Below, in pieces: positions 1 through 7,934 of a DNA stretch of 64,000 bases (positions are counted from its first letter, which is position 1; every line of letters starts with the position of its first letter). Source of the DNA: Pseudarthrobacter sp. NIBRBAC000502772. Lineage in GTDB: Bacteria; Actinomycetota; Actinomycetes; Actinomycetales; Micrococcaceae. Location: the NCBI RefSeq assembly GCF_006517235.1, contig NZ_CP041188.1, forward strand, positions 4,712,001-4,776,000. Direction: 5' to 3'. A program made the position numbers and the translations under genes. The notes beneath the pieces were generated by a model. The model was not told the origin of the DNA and ran no database searches. It saw nothing but the letters and a program-made list of their open reading frames with translations.

Positions 1-897
1 TTTCTTGAGCGTGGGCAGTTCCCACACCCCGCTGAACAGCATTCCCGAGCCGCCGCGGGCGAACTCCGCGATGCCCGTGCTGATGTCGCCGGCCTTGGCG
101 GCGATGGTGTCATCAAAGAGCGAGGCCATGAATTCCAGGGACTCAATCGCGGCGTCGCGGTCCACTTTCATCGGCTGGCCCGGGATGAGTTCAATGTCCG
201 CGCCATGCTGCTTGTAGAGCGTGTAGAACAAGCGCCACATCTGGGAGCCGCTGCCGAGGTAACCGAAGGACAAACCATGGGCCTGGGTGACCTTCTGCAT
301 CTCCCTGGCCATGGCCATGAACTCCTGCGGAGACGTTACCTCCTGCAGTTGTCCGTTGCTGCCCAGGACGCCGGCCTTGCCGGCGATGTCCGTGTTGTAG
401 AACATAACGAACGGGTGCGAATCCAGGGCGATGGAGAATAACTTGCCGTTCTGCTGGCTCTTCTCCCAGATGCGCGGGGCAAAGTTGTCCCCAGTCACGC
501 CGTGCTCGGCCAGCAGGTCCAGGTCCCAGGGGTCGATGAGCCCGCCGGGGGCGTATCCGGGCACCCGACTGGCATGCATGATGGCCACTTCCGGTGGCCG
601 CCCGCCAGCCGATGCCATGGCCAGCTTGGTGTAGTACGGCGGGCCCCAGGCCAGGACCGTGGGTTGGACCTTGACGCCGGGGTTGGCCTGGTTGGCTCTG
701 TTGATCATGGCCTGCATCTTGATGCCGTCACCGCCGGACAGCAGGTGCCAGAACCCGATGTCCCGCGGGCCAGAGGCTTGGGCGTTTCCGCCGCAGCCCG
801 TCAGGCCGCCTGCTACCAGGACGCTGCCTAAAGCTGCCGTCCCTGTCAATAACTGCCGTCGGGACACTTGCTTCCCGAAAAATTCAAACTGCTTCAC
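1..897 (-). CDS. ABC transporter sugar-binding lipoprotein (partial, 3' end outside window)
   Basis: This is the extracellular solute-binding component of a carbohydrate ABC importer, anchored as a lipoprotein. Translation of the minus strand from a GTG at 897 is open to base 1 (299 codons) with no stop. AAAGGAG at 904-910 sits seven bases before the GTG, which decides the start. The N-terminus has an arginine pair (SRRQLL), a hydrophobic stretch and the lipobox LTGC near residue 35, followed by a Gly-rich spacer. Later stretches (HLLSGGDG, YYTKLAMA, VMFYNTDIAGKAG, GVWELP) are typical of family 1 sugar-binding proteins. It lies downstream of the LacI gene in the same direction, and two operator-like palindromes sit in the 182-base gap. 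The permeases are presumably beyond the left edge. The substrate is inferred, from the neighbouring alditol oxidase, to be a polyol or sugar. Confidence 0.88.
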   Translation of the reverse strand, partial: MKQFEFFGKQVSRRQLLTGTAALGSVLVAGGLTGCGGNAQASGPRDIGFWHLLSGGDGIKMQAMINRANQANPGVKVQPTVLAWGPPYYTKLAMASAGGRPPEVAIMHASRVPGYAPGGLIDPWDLDLLAEHGVTGDNFAPRIWEKSQQNGKLFSIALDSHPFVMFYNTDIAGKAGVLGSNGQLQEVTSPQEFMAMAREMQKVTQAHGLSFGYLGSGSQMWRLFYTLYKQHGADIELIPGQPMKVDRDAAIESLEFMASLFDDTIAAKAGDISTGIAEFARGGSGMLFSGVWELPTLKK

Positions 898-1009
898 CCG
901 TCACTCCTTTGGATGGGTCCGCGGAAAGGTCACTTCTTGTAGCTCAAAACTCCGGTTCCGGCGCGTCCCCGTCCCCGGCCGATGCCTTCAGGGGTGACGC
1001 ACGCCTCAC

Positions 1010-1025
1010 ATTACATCGATGTAAT
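1010..1025. promoter_or_regulatory. perfect 16-base palindrome, candidate operator
   Basis: ATTACATCGATGTAAT reads the same on both strands and lies between the LacI gene and the binding-protein gene, 113 bases before the GTG start. LacI-type regulators favour palindromes with a central CG, so a second operator is plausible. A different regulator could also bind here. Confidence 0.55.
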
Positions 1026-1042
1026 AGACAGGGCAAGAGAAA

Positions 1043-1060
1043 ATTGTTAGCGCCAACAAT
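1043..1060. promoter_or_regulatory. LacI-type operator upstream of the ABC binding protein
   Basis: ATTGTTAGCGCCAACAAT is an almost perfect inverted repeat with the central GCGC typical of LacI-family sites. Its left half is repeated in the site at 2203-2220 upstream of the alditol oxidase, which suggests one repressor (the gene at 1080-2081) controls both units. Confidence 0.7.
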
Positions 1061-1079
1061 CTGGTGGGCGGCTCTCGTT

Positions 1080-2081
1080 TCAGGTGCGAGTGCTGTCCCG
1101 CTCCACGATGGAGTAGTCCACGGAAACCACGCGCTGCTCGTGGCCCCTGTCCGCCATCCGCTCCGTGAGCAGGCGCAGGGCTTCGCTGGCGATGGCACGC
1201 TTGTCGAAGGAGACCGTGGTCAGCGACGGAACCGCGTAGCGGCCGTCGGCGATGTCGTCAAAGCCCGCCACCGCAATGTCCTCCGGGATGCGCAGGCCCC
1301 TCTTCCACAGCACACTCAGGGCGCCGATGGCCATGGAATCCGTGAAGCAGAACAGCGCCTGAGGCAGCGGATGGGATTCCAGGTAGGCAGTGAGCGCATC
1401 GGCAGCAGTCTGTGGCGTCCACTTCTCGCAGGGAATCAGCAGTGACTCGTCCCGTTCGATGCCAAGGATCTCCAACGCCTCTTCATAACCCTGGGTTCGC
1501 TGGATCGCCGCAGCCGATCCCCTGCCTTGGGTGGTTCCCAGCACGGCGATCCGTCGGCGCCCGGGCTGCGCCAGGGCGAGCGTCATGTCACGGGCGGCAG
1601 CGAAGCTGTCCACAAAGACACGGTCGGCGAGCTTCTGCGGAACCTCGCCGAGAAGGACCACGGGCGGCAGGGCGACGCCCACCTGGACGGCGCTCTCATC
1701 CAGCACCACAGGGTTGAGGATCAGCCCGTCGATCAGGTTGGAGCGGGCGCGCACCATGAGTTCATGCTCGCGCTGGGGATCGGAGCCGGTTTCCTCGATC
1801 TGCACGATCCAGCCCTGCTCGTGCGCCACTTCCACAATATGGTGGGCAATTTCTGCGGAGTACGGCGTGCCAAGATCGGGCAGGGCCAGCGCAATGACGC
1901 CGGACCTCCCGTTGCGCAGTCCGCGGGCGGAGAGGTTGGGCACGTAGTCCAGCTCGAGAATGGCCTGCTCCACCTTGGTCCTGGTGGCTCCGCTGACCGG
2001 AATGATGCCGTTCATGACGTTCGAGACAGTCTTGGGTGAAACGCCGGCACGACGCGCGACGTCCTTGACTGTTGCGCGCAC
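1080..2081 (-). CDS. LacI-family transcriptional regulator
   Basis: This 333-residue repressor has the standard LacI layout. The N-terminal helix-turn-helix is MRATVKDVARRAGVSPKTVS, followed by the hinge helix (LSARGLRNGRSG) and a periplasmic-binding-like sensor domain that ends with the family motif IPEDIAVAGFDDIADGRY. Length is normal. It lies between an alditol oxidase gene, transcribed divergently, and an ABC sugar-binding protein, transcribed in the same direction. Similar operators occur on both sides (1043-1060 and 2203-2220), so local control of both units and autoregulation are likely. The effector is not readable from sequence; an alditol or related sugar is the inference from context. 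Confidence 0.92.
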   Translation of the reverse strand: MRATVKDVARRAGVSPKTVSNVMNGIIPVSGATRTKVEQAILELDYVPNLSARGLRNGRSGVIALALPDLGTPYSAEIAHHIVEVAHEQGWIVQIEETGSDPQREHELMVRARSNLIDGLILNPVVLDESAVQVGVALPPVVLLGEVPQKLADRVFVDSFAAARDMTLALAQPGRRRIAVLGTTQGRGSAAAIQRTQGYEEALEILGIERDESLLIPCEKWTPQTAADALTAYLESHPLPQALFCFTDSMAIGALSVLWKRGLRIPEDIAVAGFDDIADGRYAVPSLTTVSFDKRAIASEALRLLTERMADRGHEQRVVSVDYSIVERDSTRT

Positions 2082-2191
2082 TGCTCCCCTTTCAAAGCCT
2101 GTTGGGCCAAAGCCGGCGGCTAATGAATGCCGCTGCGGATGACCTGCTGATGATGTTACCGCCCGCCTCGGCGGGACGTGGCCGAAGCGTC

Positions 2192-2220
2192 TTGACAGGG
2201 CAATTGTTAGCGCTCACAGT
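2192..2220 (+). promoter_or_regulatory. promoter with overlapping LacI operator before the alditol oxidase
   Basis: A consensus -35 box TTGACA lies at 2192-2197, and the operator-like ATTGTTAGCGCTCACAGT follows at 2203-2220, where the spacer and -10 region should be. The half-site ATTGTTAGCGC matches the operator at 1043-1060. Repression by the divergent LacI protein is inferred. No clear -10 box was found. Confidence 0.6.
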
Positions 2221-2259
2221 TGGGGGAACGAAACGTACCTTCACCCGAGAGCCGAGCAC

Positions 2260-3516
2260 ATGAAGAACTGGGCAGGAAACCTCAACTACTCATCAGCGGA
2301 CGTCGTACGCCCGGAATCGGTGGCTGAGCTCGCCCAGGTGGTGGCGCGTTCCAGCCGGGTGAAGGCCTTGGGATCGCGGCACTCCTTCAACCGCATTGGG
2401 GATACCGACGGCGTGCACGTGCTGCTGGATGCCCTGCCGCAGCACATCGAACTGGACGCGGACCGGCAGAGCGTCCGCGTCAGCGGCGGGGTGAGCTACG
2501 GTGCCCTGTGCCGTACGCTGCAGCAGTCCGGCCTGGCCATCCACAATCTGGCGTCGCTCCCCCACATTTCCGTGGCAGGGGCAGTCCAGACGGGCACCCA
2601 TGGATCCGGTGTGAACAACCCCTCCCTGGCCGGAGCGGTGGAGGGCATTGATCTGGTCCGGCCCTCCGGCGAGCAGGTCTCGCTGTCCCGCGCGGACGGC
2701 GAGGAGTTCCTTGGCAGCGTGGTGGGCCTCGGCGCCCTGGGCATCGTCACCGGCCTCCAGCTTGCCGTCCGGCCGAGCTTCAGCATGCGCCAGCGTGTGT
2801 TGGAAAACCTGCCATGGGAACGGGCGCTGGCGGACTTCACGCAGCTGGTGTCCAGCGCCAACAGCGTCAGTCTTTTCACCGATTACACGGGCGATAGCAT
2901 CAGCCAGGTCTGGCTCAAGGCGCTGGACTCGGAGCCTCCCCTCGGTGAACTGTTCGGTGCCACGGCAGCCACCGGCCCGAGGCACCCGCTGCCGGGGATG
3001 TCGGCCGAGAACTGCACAGCCCAGATGGATGAGCCTGGGCCATGGCTGGACCGGCTGCCGCACTTCCGCCACGAGTTCACGCCCAGCAATGGTGAGGAGC
3101 TGCAAAGCGAATTCATCCTGCCGCTGGAGCAGGCACCAGCGGCGATCCAGGCAGTGCGGAGCCTGGCGGACAAACTTGCGCCCCTGCTGTTTGTCTCCGA
3201 AATCCGGACCGGCGCCGCGGACGAGTTCTGGCTCAGCCCCTTCTACCGGCAACAGAGCGTTGCGCTGCACTTCACCTGGAAGCCGCTGCAGCCGCAGGTG
3301 GAAGCCGTTCTTCCGCAGCTCGAAGACCTGCTGCGGCCGTACGGGGCCAGGCCACACTGGGGCAAGCTTTTCACGCCCGACGGTCACGACTGGGAATCCC
3401 TCTACCCCCGCCTAGCGGACTTCCGTTCGCTGGCATCGGCGCACGATCCGGACGGAAAATTCCGCAACGGGCTGCTGGACAGCATTCTCGGCGTCCCAGC
3501 GGTGAGCTCACGGTAG
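2260..3516 (+). CDS. alditol oxidase (FAD-dependent)
   Basis: This 418-residue protein has the length and sequence of the Streptomyces AldO / xylitol oxidase group in the vanillyl-alcohol-oxidase superfamily. These enzymes oxidise the terminal hydroxyl of xylitol, sorbitol or similar polyols to the aldose and make hydrogen peroxide. The FAD-binding N-terminus shows GSRHSFN, with His41 in the position of the covalent FAD-linking histidine, then ASLPHISVAGAV and GTHGSG for flavin phosphate binding. The C-terminal substrate domain ends in ARPHWGKLF and DPDGKFRN. The cofactor residues are all present. It is divergent from the LacI gene and preceded by an operator-like site, so it probably forms an uptake-plus-oxidation module with the ABC importer at the left edge. 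The exact polyol is not known. Confidence 0.87.
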   Translation: MKNWAGNLNYSSADVVRPESVAELAQVVARSSRVKALGSRHSFNRIGDTDGVHVLLDALPQHIELDADRQSVRVSGGVSYGALCRTLQQSGLAIHNLASLPHISVAGAVQTGTHGSGVNNPSLAGAVEGIDLVRPSGEQVSLSRADGEEFLGSVVGLGALGIVTGLQLAVRPSFSMRQRVLENLPWERALADFTQLVSSANSVSLFTDYTGDSISQVWLKALDSEPPLGELFGATAATGPRHPLPGMSAENCTAQMDEPGPWLDRLPHFRHEFTPSNGEELQSEFILPLEQAPAAIQAVRSLADKLAPLLFVSEIRTGAADEFWLSPFYRQQSVALHFTWKPLQPQVEAVLPQLEDLLRPYGARPHWGKLFTPDGHDWESLYPRLADFRSLASAHDPDGKFRNGLLDSILGVPAVSSR

Positions 3517-3522
3517 GAGCTT

Positions 3523-3645
3523 TTAGCCGTAAATCGTCGCCTCATCGTTGGTCGCCCCCAGTCGCTCACTGATTTCGTCGTGGAGGCTGGATCCGTTGAA
3601 GGAGGAGAGGTTCTGCAGGAACTCCTGCGCGGTGACAAGTTTTCC
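3523..3645 (-). pseudogene. truncated duplicate of the C-terminus of the AAA ATPase at 17140-18528
   Basis: Minus-strand translation gives 40 residues beginning GKLVTAQEFLQNL and continuing through NGSSLHDEISERLGATND to EATIYG and a stop. The intact ATPase 14 kb away has GELVTAREFLENL, NGSGLYDQISERLGATND and a terminal EETVYG. About 27 residues present in the intact gene between GATND and the end are missing here. There is no start, ATPase core or VWA partner. It is a relic of a second MoxR-type locus or of a duplication followed by deletion. Confidence 0.82.
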
Positions 3646-3692
3646 CGGATGGCGGCCCAGGTGAGAGCAACAGGTCCTGGGCCCCCTCCCCA

Positions 3693-4556
3693 ATGGGCAC
3701 CGGGCCCACTACCAGCAAAGGGATAGGGAGGGCCTCGTATAGTGATCAGGTGCATCCTCCGATCGAGACCCAAACTGAATTCCGCGCCTCCGGGCCCCTG
3801 TTCAAGCTGGAGGGCGGCCGAGGAACGGCCTGGAGAGTCGGCGACGTGACGCTGAAGCCTCTTGATGTGCTTCCCGAAGAGTTGCTCTGGTTGGACGAAG
3901 TTGCGCGCGAACACAGCGTCGGCGGTGAGCTGCGCCTGAGCCTTCCGATCCGAAGCCGGTCAGGCAAGCTGATTGTCGACGGCTGGACGGCATTCCCCTA
4001 CCTCACCGGCGAACACCAGCCGGGAAGATGGACGGAATTGGCAAAAATCGCCCGTGAGTTCAGTGCGATTTTCGCTGAGGTACGGCGCCCTGACTTTGTC
4101 GATAAGCGGACTCACGCCTGGGCCAAAGCTGACCGTTTTGCCTGGCGAGAATATGATGGTTCGCCGATCACGGCTCCCTACATCGCTGACCTCGTGAGCG
4201 CACGGCGGCCGGTGTTCGATCCCCCTTGCATCGTTCACGGCGATCTCACCGGAAACGTCTTGTTCGACCCCGTTCTTCCACCCGCCGTCATCGATTTGAC
4301 CGTCGACTGGCGTCCCCTGAACTATTCAATTGCCGTGATCGCCATTGACGCCGTCTGCTTCGAGGGTGCGCCGCTGTCACTTCTCGAAACGATCAGCGCG
4401 GCGCGGGACTTTCCGCAGTACCTGATCCGCGCCTTGCTGTTCCGGCTCGCGGTCGACGGCCTGAATGGCCGGTCGGCGTCTGATTACGGCGCCTACCAGA
4501 GCGCCGTTGGCCGTGTGCTTGAACTCGCCGGGGGTAGGAGTCCGGCTGATCGATGA
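3693..4556 (+). CDS. actinobacterial phosphotransferase-like protein (APH fold)
   Basis: The protein resembles the actinobacterial TIGR02569-type family of aminoglycoside-phosphotransferase-like kinases. The nucleotide-binding half contains WRVGDVTLKP with the expected lysine. The catalytic loop is IVHGDLTGNVLFD, matching the HGD-x4-N kinase signature, and VIDLTVDW follows at the metal-binding position. The listed start is ATG 3693, but the first 19 residues look non-conserved and an in-frame GTG at 3750 (VHPPIETQ) may be the real start. It stands alone between a pseudogene fragment and a divergently oriented block. The substrate is unknown; an antibiotic-resistance role should not be assumed. 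Confidence 0.75.
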   Translation: MGTGPTTSKGIGRASYSDQVHPPIETQTEFRASGPLFKLEGGRGTAWRVGDVTLKPLDVLPEELLWLDEVAREHSVGGELRLSLPIRSRSGKLIVDGWTAFPYLTGEHQPGRWTELAKIAREFSAIFAEVRRPDFVDKRTHAWAKADRFAWREYDGSPITAPYIADLVSARRPVFDPPCIVHGDLTGNVLFDPVLPPAVIDLTVDWRPLNYSIAVIAIDAVCFEGAPLSLLETISAARDFPQYLIRALLFRLAVDGLNGRSASDYGAYQSAVGRVLELAGGRSPADR

Positions 4557-4558
4557 CC

Positions 4559-4807
4559 CTAGACAGCCGGGCTGTCGGTCCATCCGGTGAGCCCACGAAG
4601 GTCAGCAGCAATGTCCTGGACGCTGCGGTTGTCCGTGGGGCATCGATGGACCCATTGTGGCGTGAGGAGCTCCAGTTCCCTGGCTGCTGCATTGCTCCGG
4701 TCAAGATGTTCCTGAAGGTCGCCGTCATCGGCGTTGACCGAAACACACTCACCCAGTCTGCTCCGAACCCACCCGGTGCCACAGGAATGCACGCAACGGA
4801 ACCGCAA
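4559..4807 (-). CDS. small hypothetical protein
   Basis: This 82-codon frame fills most of the gap between the phosphotransferase and the BTAD regulator. The C-terminal two thirds are acidic and look protein-like (NADDGDLQEHL, RNAA-type helix, TPQWVHRC, DIAADLRGLTG), while the first 20 residues are Cys/Arg-rich and may not be translated. A shorter start near the VSVNADD stretch is possible. I recognise no family. It could be a real small gene or the tail of a decayed one. Confidence 0.35.
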   Translation of the reverse strand: MRFRCVHSCGTGWVRSRLGECVSVNADDGDLQEHLDRSNAAARELELLTPQWVHRCPTDNRSVQDIAADLRGLTGWTDSPAV

Positions 4808-4846
4808 ACTTTTCCACCCCCACAGCGGAGCGAAGCCCCTCAGGAA

Positions 4847-6571
4847 CTAGCCAGCCAAAGGCTTTCCGGCGGTCATTGGTGATCTTTGTGCTGCTCGGGC
4901 TAGGCAGCGTTGCTCGTCTTGGCGCCTGCCGAGCTCGGCAAAACTAGCTGCCGCCTCCCGAAACAGGGCGATGGCTTGATCATCGTGACCCTCTGCGCGG
5001 CGCAGGACGGCTCGTGCTTCCCAGAGGGCGGCGTGCCATGGTCCGCCAGGCCACATGCCTGCGAGCTGCTCGGCGTTGGCGAGCCGGCGGCGGGCGGCGT
5101 CCAGCTTCCCTGCCAGTGCGTAATGCGTCGCTGCGGCGACTTGATAACCCATCGAGCACGGCGGACAGACGCTCCTCCCAGCCAGAGCGGCGTCGGCTCG
5201 CTCAATGATGCGGACCGCTTGCGCCGGAGAGCTGGCTGCCTCAGCGAGCACCCCGTATAGGCGAACAACGAGGTGCGGCTCAAGCCACGTGGAAGCGGCG
5301 GCAGCCAGTGCGCGGCTGGCTGCCCGAGCGGCCTCCTCGGGCCGATCCTGCGCGAGGTCAACCTCAGCCAGTCGTTGCAGTGTCACGATCTCGCCGGCCG
5401 GTGCCCCGGCCCGCCGGTGCAGCTCGAGTGCGGACTGGAGCAGACTGCGCGCGTCGCCGAGCTCACCGGAGAACAGTGCCGCCTCCCCCAGCAACAGGTC
5501 AGCGATGGCCTGGCCACGTACCGAGCCTGCTAGTTCGGCGATCGTGCGCAGACGTGCTACTCGCCGCGCAAGGTTCCGGTGCCCGTCCGGCCCGCTCAGG
5601 CAGAACTCGGCGAGGCACAACTGTGCGTCAAGAATGTAGCCGGAGCGCGCGGAGTCGTGTTGTGTGAACTCCACGAACTCGGCCTCGAACACCTCGGGCC
5701 AACGGTCCTGCATGTTCGCCGCGATCGCCAGCACTGCGCTGGCCTCGCCGATCTCTCGGCCCAAGTCTGCTTCCATGGCCAGCTCGCGTGCACGCCGGGC
5801 GTATGACATGGCTTCGATGAGGTCGCCACTGTTGAGGGCGATGAGTGCTCGCGCCAACGTGGCCCGCGTGCGATTCTCCGCGCGTCGGCTGTCCTCGGCG
5901 ATAGCCTCCTCGTAGACCGCGACCGTCGCCGCCCCTGGGCCGACGCCCAAGTCGGCACGCAACCGCCGACGGAGTCGCTCGAACTGGCGGATCGCGCCCT
6001 GGCGATCGCCGGCGTCGAGCGCGCGAACCATGATCGCGCGGTGGGCTTCCTCGTCCGTTGGCTCGGCCTTGACCACGTCGTCCCACCGAGCCGCCGCCTT
6101 GAGCAAACGCAGGTACAGCGTTCGCAGCCGGTCGCGGGGGTCCTCGGCCCACACGGCGAATCGATCATCAGGAAGCAGGTCGCCTCGATACAGGGCGAGC
6201 GCCTCGGCCACCCCTGCCGATGAGGCGAGCGCGGCGCGCCCGTCCGCTTCGAACCGCTCCGCGTCAATGGAAACGTCGGCGCCTGGCAGCAGCACCAGCA
6301 GGTCGCCGTGCGCCTTAACGGCGTCTGGCGAGCCGAGGGCGGCGCGCGCGAAATACATTGCCTTGCGCAGGTTCGAAGAGGCAGCCTGCGCGCTGAGATC
6401 GGGCCAGAGCAGATCGGCGACGGCGTCCCTGTGCAGCCGGTGCCCTTCCGCGAGGGCCAGGATCTTAACGAGCCCCGCCGCCTTGGTCCGCTTCCACGCG
6501 TCGGCCGGAACCGGCCGGCCGTCAATTACGACACCGAACGCGCCCAGCATAAGGACGGCGCACTTCTCCAC
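4847..6571 (-). CDS. BTAD/SARP-type transcriptional regulator with TPR-like repeats
   Basis: The first 90 residues form an OmpR-like winged helix (LGAFGVVIDGRPVPADAWKR, ALAEGHRLHRDAVADLLWPD, NLRKAMYFARAALG). The bacterial transcriptional activator domain follows to about residue 225 (YRGDLLPDD, DPRDRLRTLYLRLL, GDRQGAIRQFERLRRRLRADLGV). The remainder is Ala-rich helical repeat sequence consistent with TPRs. At 574 residues and without an NB-ARC ATPase domain it is a mid-size SARP-like protein. It is divergent from the peroxiredoxin at 6678, and a long inverted repeat sits between the two starts, so it may control that gene and itself. Confidence 0.82.
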   Translation of the reverse strand: MEKCAVLMLGAFGVVIDGRPVPADAWKRTKAAGLVKILALAEGHRLHRDAVADLLWPDLSAQAASSNLRKAMYFARAALGSPDAVKAHGDLLVLLPGADVSIDAERFEADGRAALASSAGVAEALALYRGDLLPDDRFAVWAEDPRDRLRTLYLRLLKAAARWDDVVKAEPTDEEAHRAIMVRALDAGDRQGAIRQFERLRRRLRADLGVGPGAATVAVYEEAIAEDSRRAENRTRATLARALIALNSGDLIEAMSYARRARELAMEADLGREIGEASAVLAIAANMQDRWPEVFEAEFVEFTQHDSARSGYILDAQLCLAEFCLSGPDGHRNLARRVARLRTIAELAGSVRGQAIADLLLGEAALFSGELGDARSLLQSALELHRRAGAPAGEIVTLQRLAEVDLAQDRPEEAARAASRALAAAASTWLEPHLVVRLYGVLAEAASSPAQAVRIIERADAALAGRSVCPPCSMGYQVAAATHYALAGKLDAARRRLANAEQLAGMWPGGPWHAALWEARAVLRRAEGHDDQAIALFREAAASFAELGRRQDEQRCLARAAQRSPMTAGKPLAG

Positions 6572-6627
6572 GCCCTCAGCGTAGCCGGGGGAACGGTCGG
6601 GGAACAGGGCCGCCCTACCGTCAGAAG

Positions 6628-6653
6628 TGACGGCGAGCCAATTGGCTCCGTCA
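6628..6653. promoter_or_regulatory. long inverted repeat between BTAD regulator and peroxiredoxin
   Basis: The core GAGCCAATTGGCTC (6635-6648) is a perfect 14-base palindrome, flanked by TGACGG on the left and CCGTCA on the right. It lies 25 bases before the peroxiredoxin start and in the divergent promoter region. A regulator-binding site is likely; which protein binds is unknown. Confidence 0.55.
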
Positions 6654-6677
6654 TCACATCACAACGACCAGGAGGAC

Positions 6678-7337
6678 ATGATGGGACTGCAACTCGGTGA
6701 GATCGCACCCGATTTCTCCGCCAAGACGACCGCCGGCGACATCCGCTTCCATGACTGGCTCGGAGGCTCATGGGGAGTGCTGTTCTCGCACCCGAAGGAC
6801 TTCACGCCGGTCTGCACCACCGAACTCGGCTACATGGCCAAGATCAAGCCCGAGTTCGACCGACGTGGAGTCAAGATCATCGGCTTGTCCGTGGACTCGA
6901 CAGCTGATCACGAGCGGTGGGCCGCCGATATCGAAGAGACGCAGGGGGTCCGCCCCAATTACCCCGTGATCGGCGACGACGACTACACCGTGGCGAAGCT
7001 TTACGGCATGCTCCCGGCCGCCACGTCCGGGGACGCCAAGAGCCGCACGCCCGCGGACAACCAGACCGTCCGCAACGTGTTCGTCATTGGGCCGGACAAG
7101 AAAATCAAGCTGATCCTCGTCTACCCCATGACGACCGGACGCAACTTCGACGAAGTGCTTCGCGTTGTCGACTCGCTTCAGCTCACTGCGAAGCACCGGG
7201 TGGCGACGCCGGTCAACTGGAGGCAAGGCGAGGACGTCATCATCGCCGGCTCCGTCCCGAACAGCGAGGCCCTCGAGATCTTTGGCGATTGGAAGGAGCC
7301 CAAGCCGTACATTCGGATCGTCCCGCAGCCTGTGTGA
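6678..7337 (+). CDS. 1-Cys peroxiredoxin (Prx6 type)
   Basis: This enzyme reduces hydrogen peroxide and organic hydroperoxides. The active-site segment reads FSHPKDFTPVCTTE with the peroxidatic Cys46 and the supporting Thr43. The long C-terminal half (DKKIKLILVYPMTTGRN, VATPVNWRQGEDVII, PYIRIVP) is characteristic of the Prx6 subfamily, whose members lack a resolving cysteine. The open frame extends upstream to 6627, but AGGAGG directly before ATG 6678 fixes the start, giving 219 residues. It is divergent from a BTAD regulator. It may answer oxidative stress, perhaps including peroxide from the flavin oxidases encoded in this window; that link is inference. Confidence 0.92.
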   Translation: MMGLQLGEIAPDFSAKTTAGDIRFHDWLGGSWGVLFSHPKDFTPVCTTELGYMAKIKPEFDRRGVKIIGLSVDSTADHERWAADIEETQGVRPNYPVIGDDDYTVAKLYGMLPAATSGDAKSRTPADNQTVRNVFVIGPDKKIKLILVYPMTTGRNFDEVLRVVDSLQLTAKHRVATPVNWRQGEDVIIAGSVPNSEALEIFGDWKEPKPYIRIVPQPV

Positions 7338-7371
7338 TCGCGCATAAGAGCGGACAATGTCATGGCCGTGT

Positions 7372-7407
7372 CCGCCCGCTGCCGGCCGCATTGGCCGGCG
7401 CGGGCGG
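7372..7407. terminator. bidirectional terminator hairpin
   Basis: CCGCCCGCTGCCGGCC (7372-7387) pairs with GGCCGGCGCGGGCGG (7393-7407) around a five-base loop with one bulge. It sits between two converging genes. No long T tract follows. Confidence 0.55.
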
Positions 7408-7479
7408 TCCGGCTGACCCCGCCGGCTGACCCGTGGGCGGCCGGCTTCGGTCGGCGATCAGGCAATAAAGGCCGATGGA

Positions 7480-7779
7480 TCACACGGTCGCTACCCGATC
7501 GAAATCAGCACCGCTCATGTGCTCGCACAGCGCAGCGCAGGCATCGAAGTGGGTCATGAACTCCGGGTTCTGCTTCCATGCGTCCCGGGACGCCTCGTCG
7601 GTCCACTCCGCGAACGAAACATAATGACCGGGAACACGTCGGTCACGAATGAGGTTTGCCACGAGGATCGACGGGTAGTTCGCCCGGGACCACTGAAGGA
7701 ACTCCGTCCACCGGTCTATGAACTCCTGGTCGCTGCCCTGCTTCACCTGCCAGGTTCCTGAGGCATAGTGGTCTGCCAT
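7480..7779 (-). CDS. antibiotic biosynthesis monooxygenase (ABM) domain protein
   Basis: This 99-residue single-domain protein has the dimeric alpha/beta-barrel pattern of ABM proteins: a first strand ASGTWQVKQGSDQEF, the helix FIDRWTEFLQWSR, the strand SILVANLIRD, then YVSFAEWTDEASRDAW and a final helix with FMTHFDACAALCEHM. AGGAGGTGAGAGC before ATG 7779 selects this start over a longer frame beginning at 7875. Such proteins range from haem-degrading enzymes to quinol monooxygenases, and no catalytic residue decides between them. It converges with the peroxiredoxin. Confidence 0.75.
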   Translation of the reverse strand: MADHYASGTWQVKQGSDQEFIDRWTEFLQWSRANYPSILVANLIRDRRVPGHYVSFAEWTDEASRDAWKQNPEFMTHFDACAALCEHMSGADFDRVATV

Positions 7780-7934
7780 TGCTCTCACCTCCTTTCCGAT
7801 TTCTCGCTTAACGGTAAGTCGCGACCGTTCCCCGCGCGTTCCTCGGTTCGCGTTGGCAGCACTTCCTAGGAGCAAGGCAGTGAGCGGACGACGGCGGGAC
7901 CTCGGTGAGGGTGCTGCACGGCAGGCTTAGCGGC

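Noticed and set aside
2293..3387. 364-codon frame opposite the alditol oxidase
   Set aside because: The plus strand has complete FAD-oxidase motifs; the minus frame is compositionally biased and has no family.
3693..4556. aminoglycoside resistance gene
   Set aside because: The kinase loop is present, but the sequence fits an actinobacterial phosphotransferase-like family of unknown substrate; resistance cannot be claimed.
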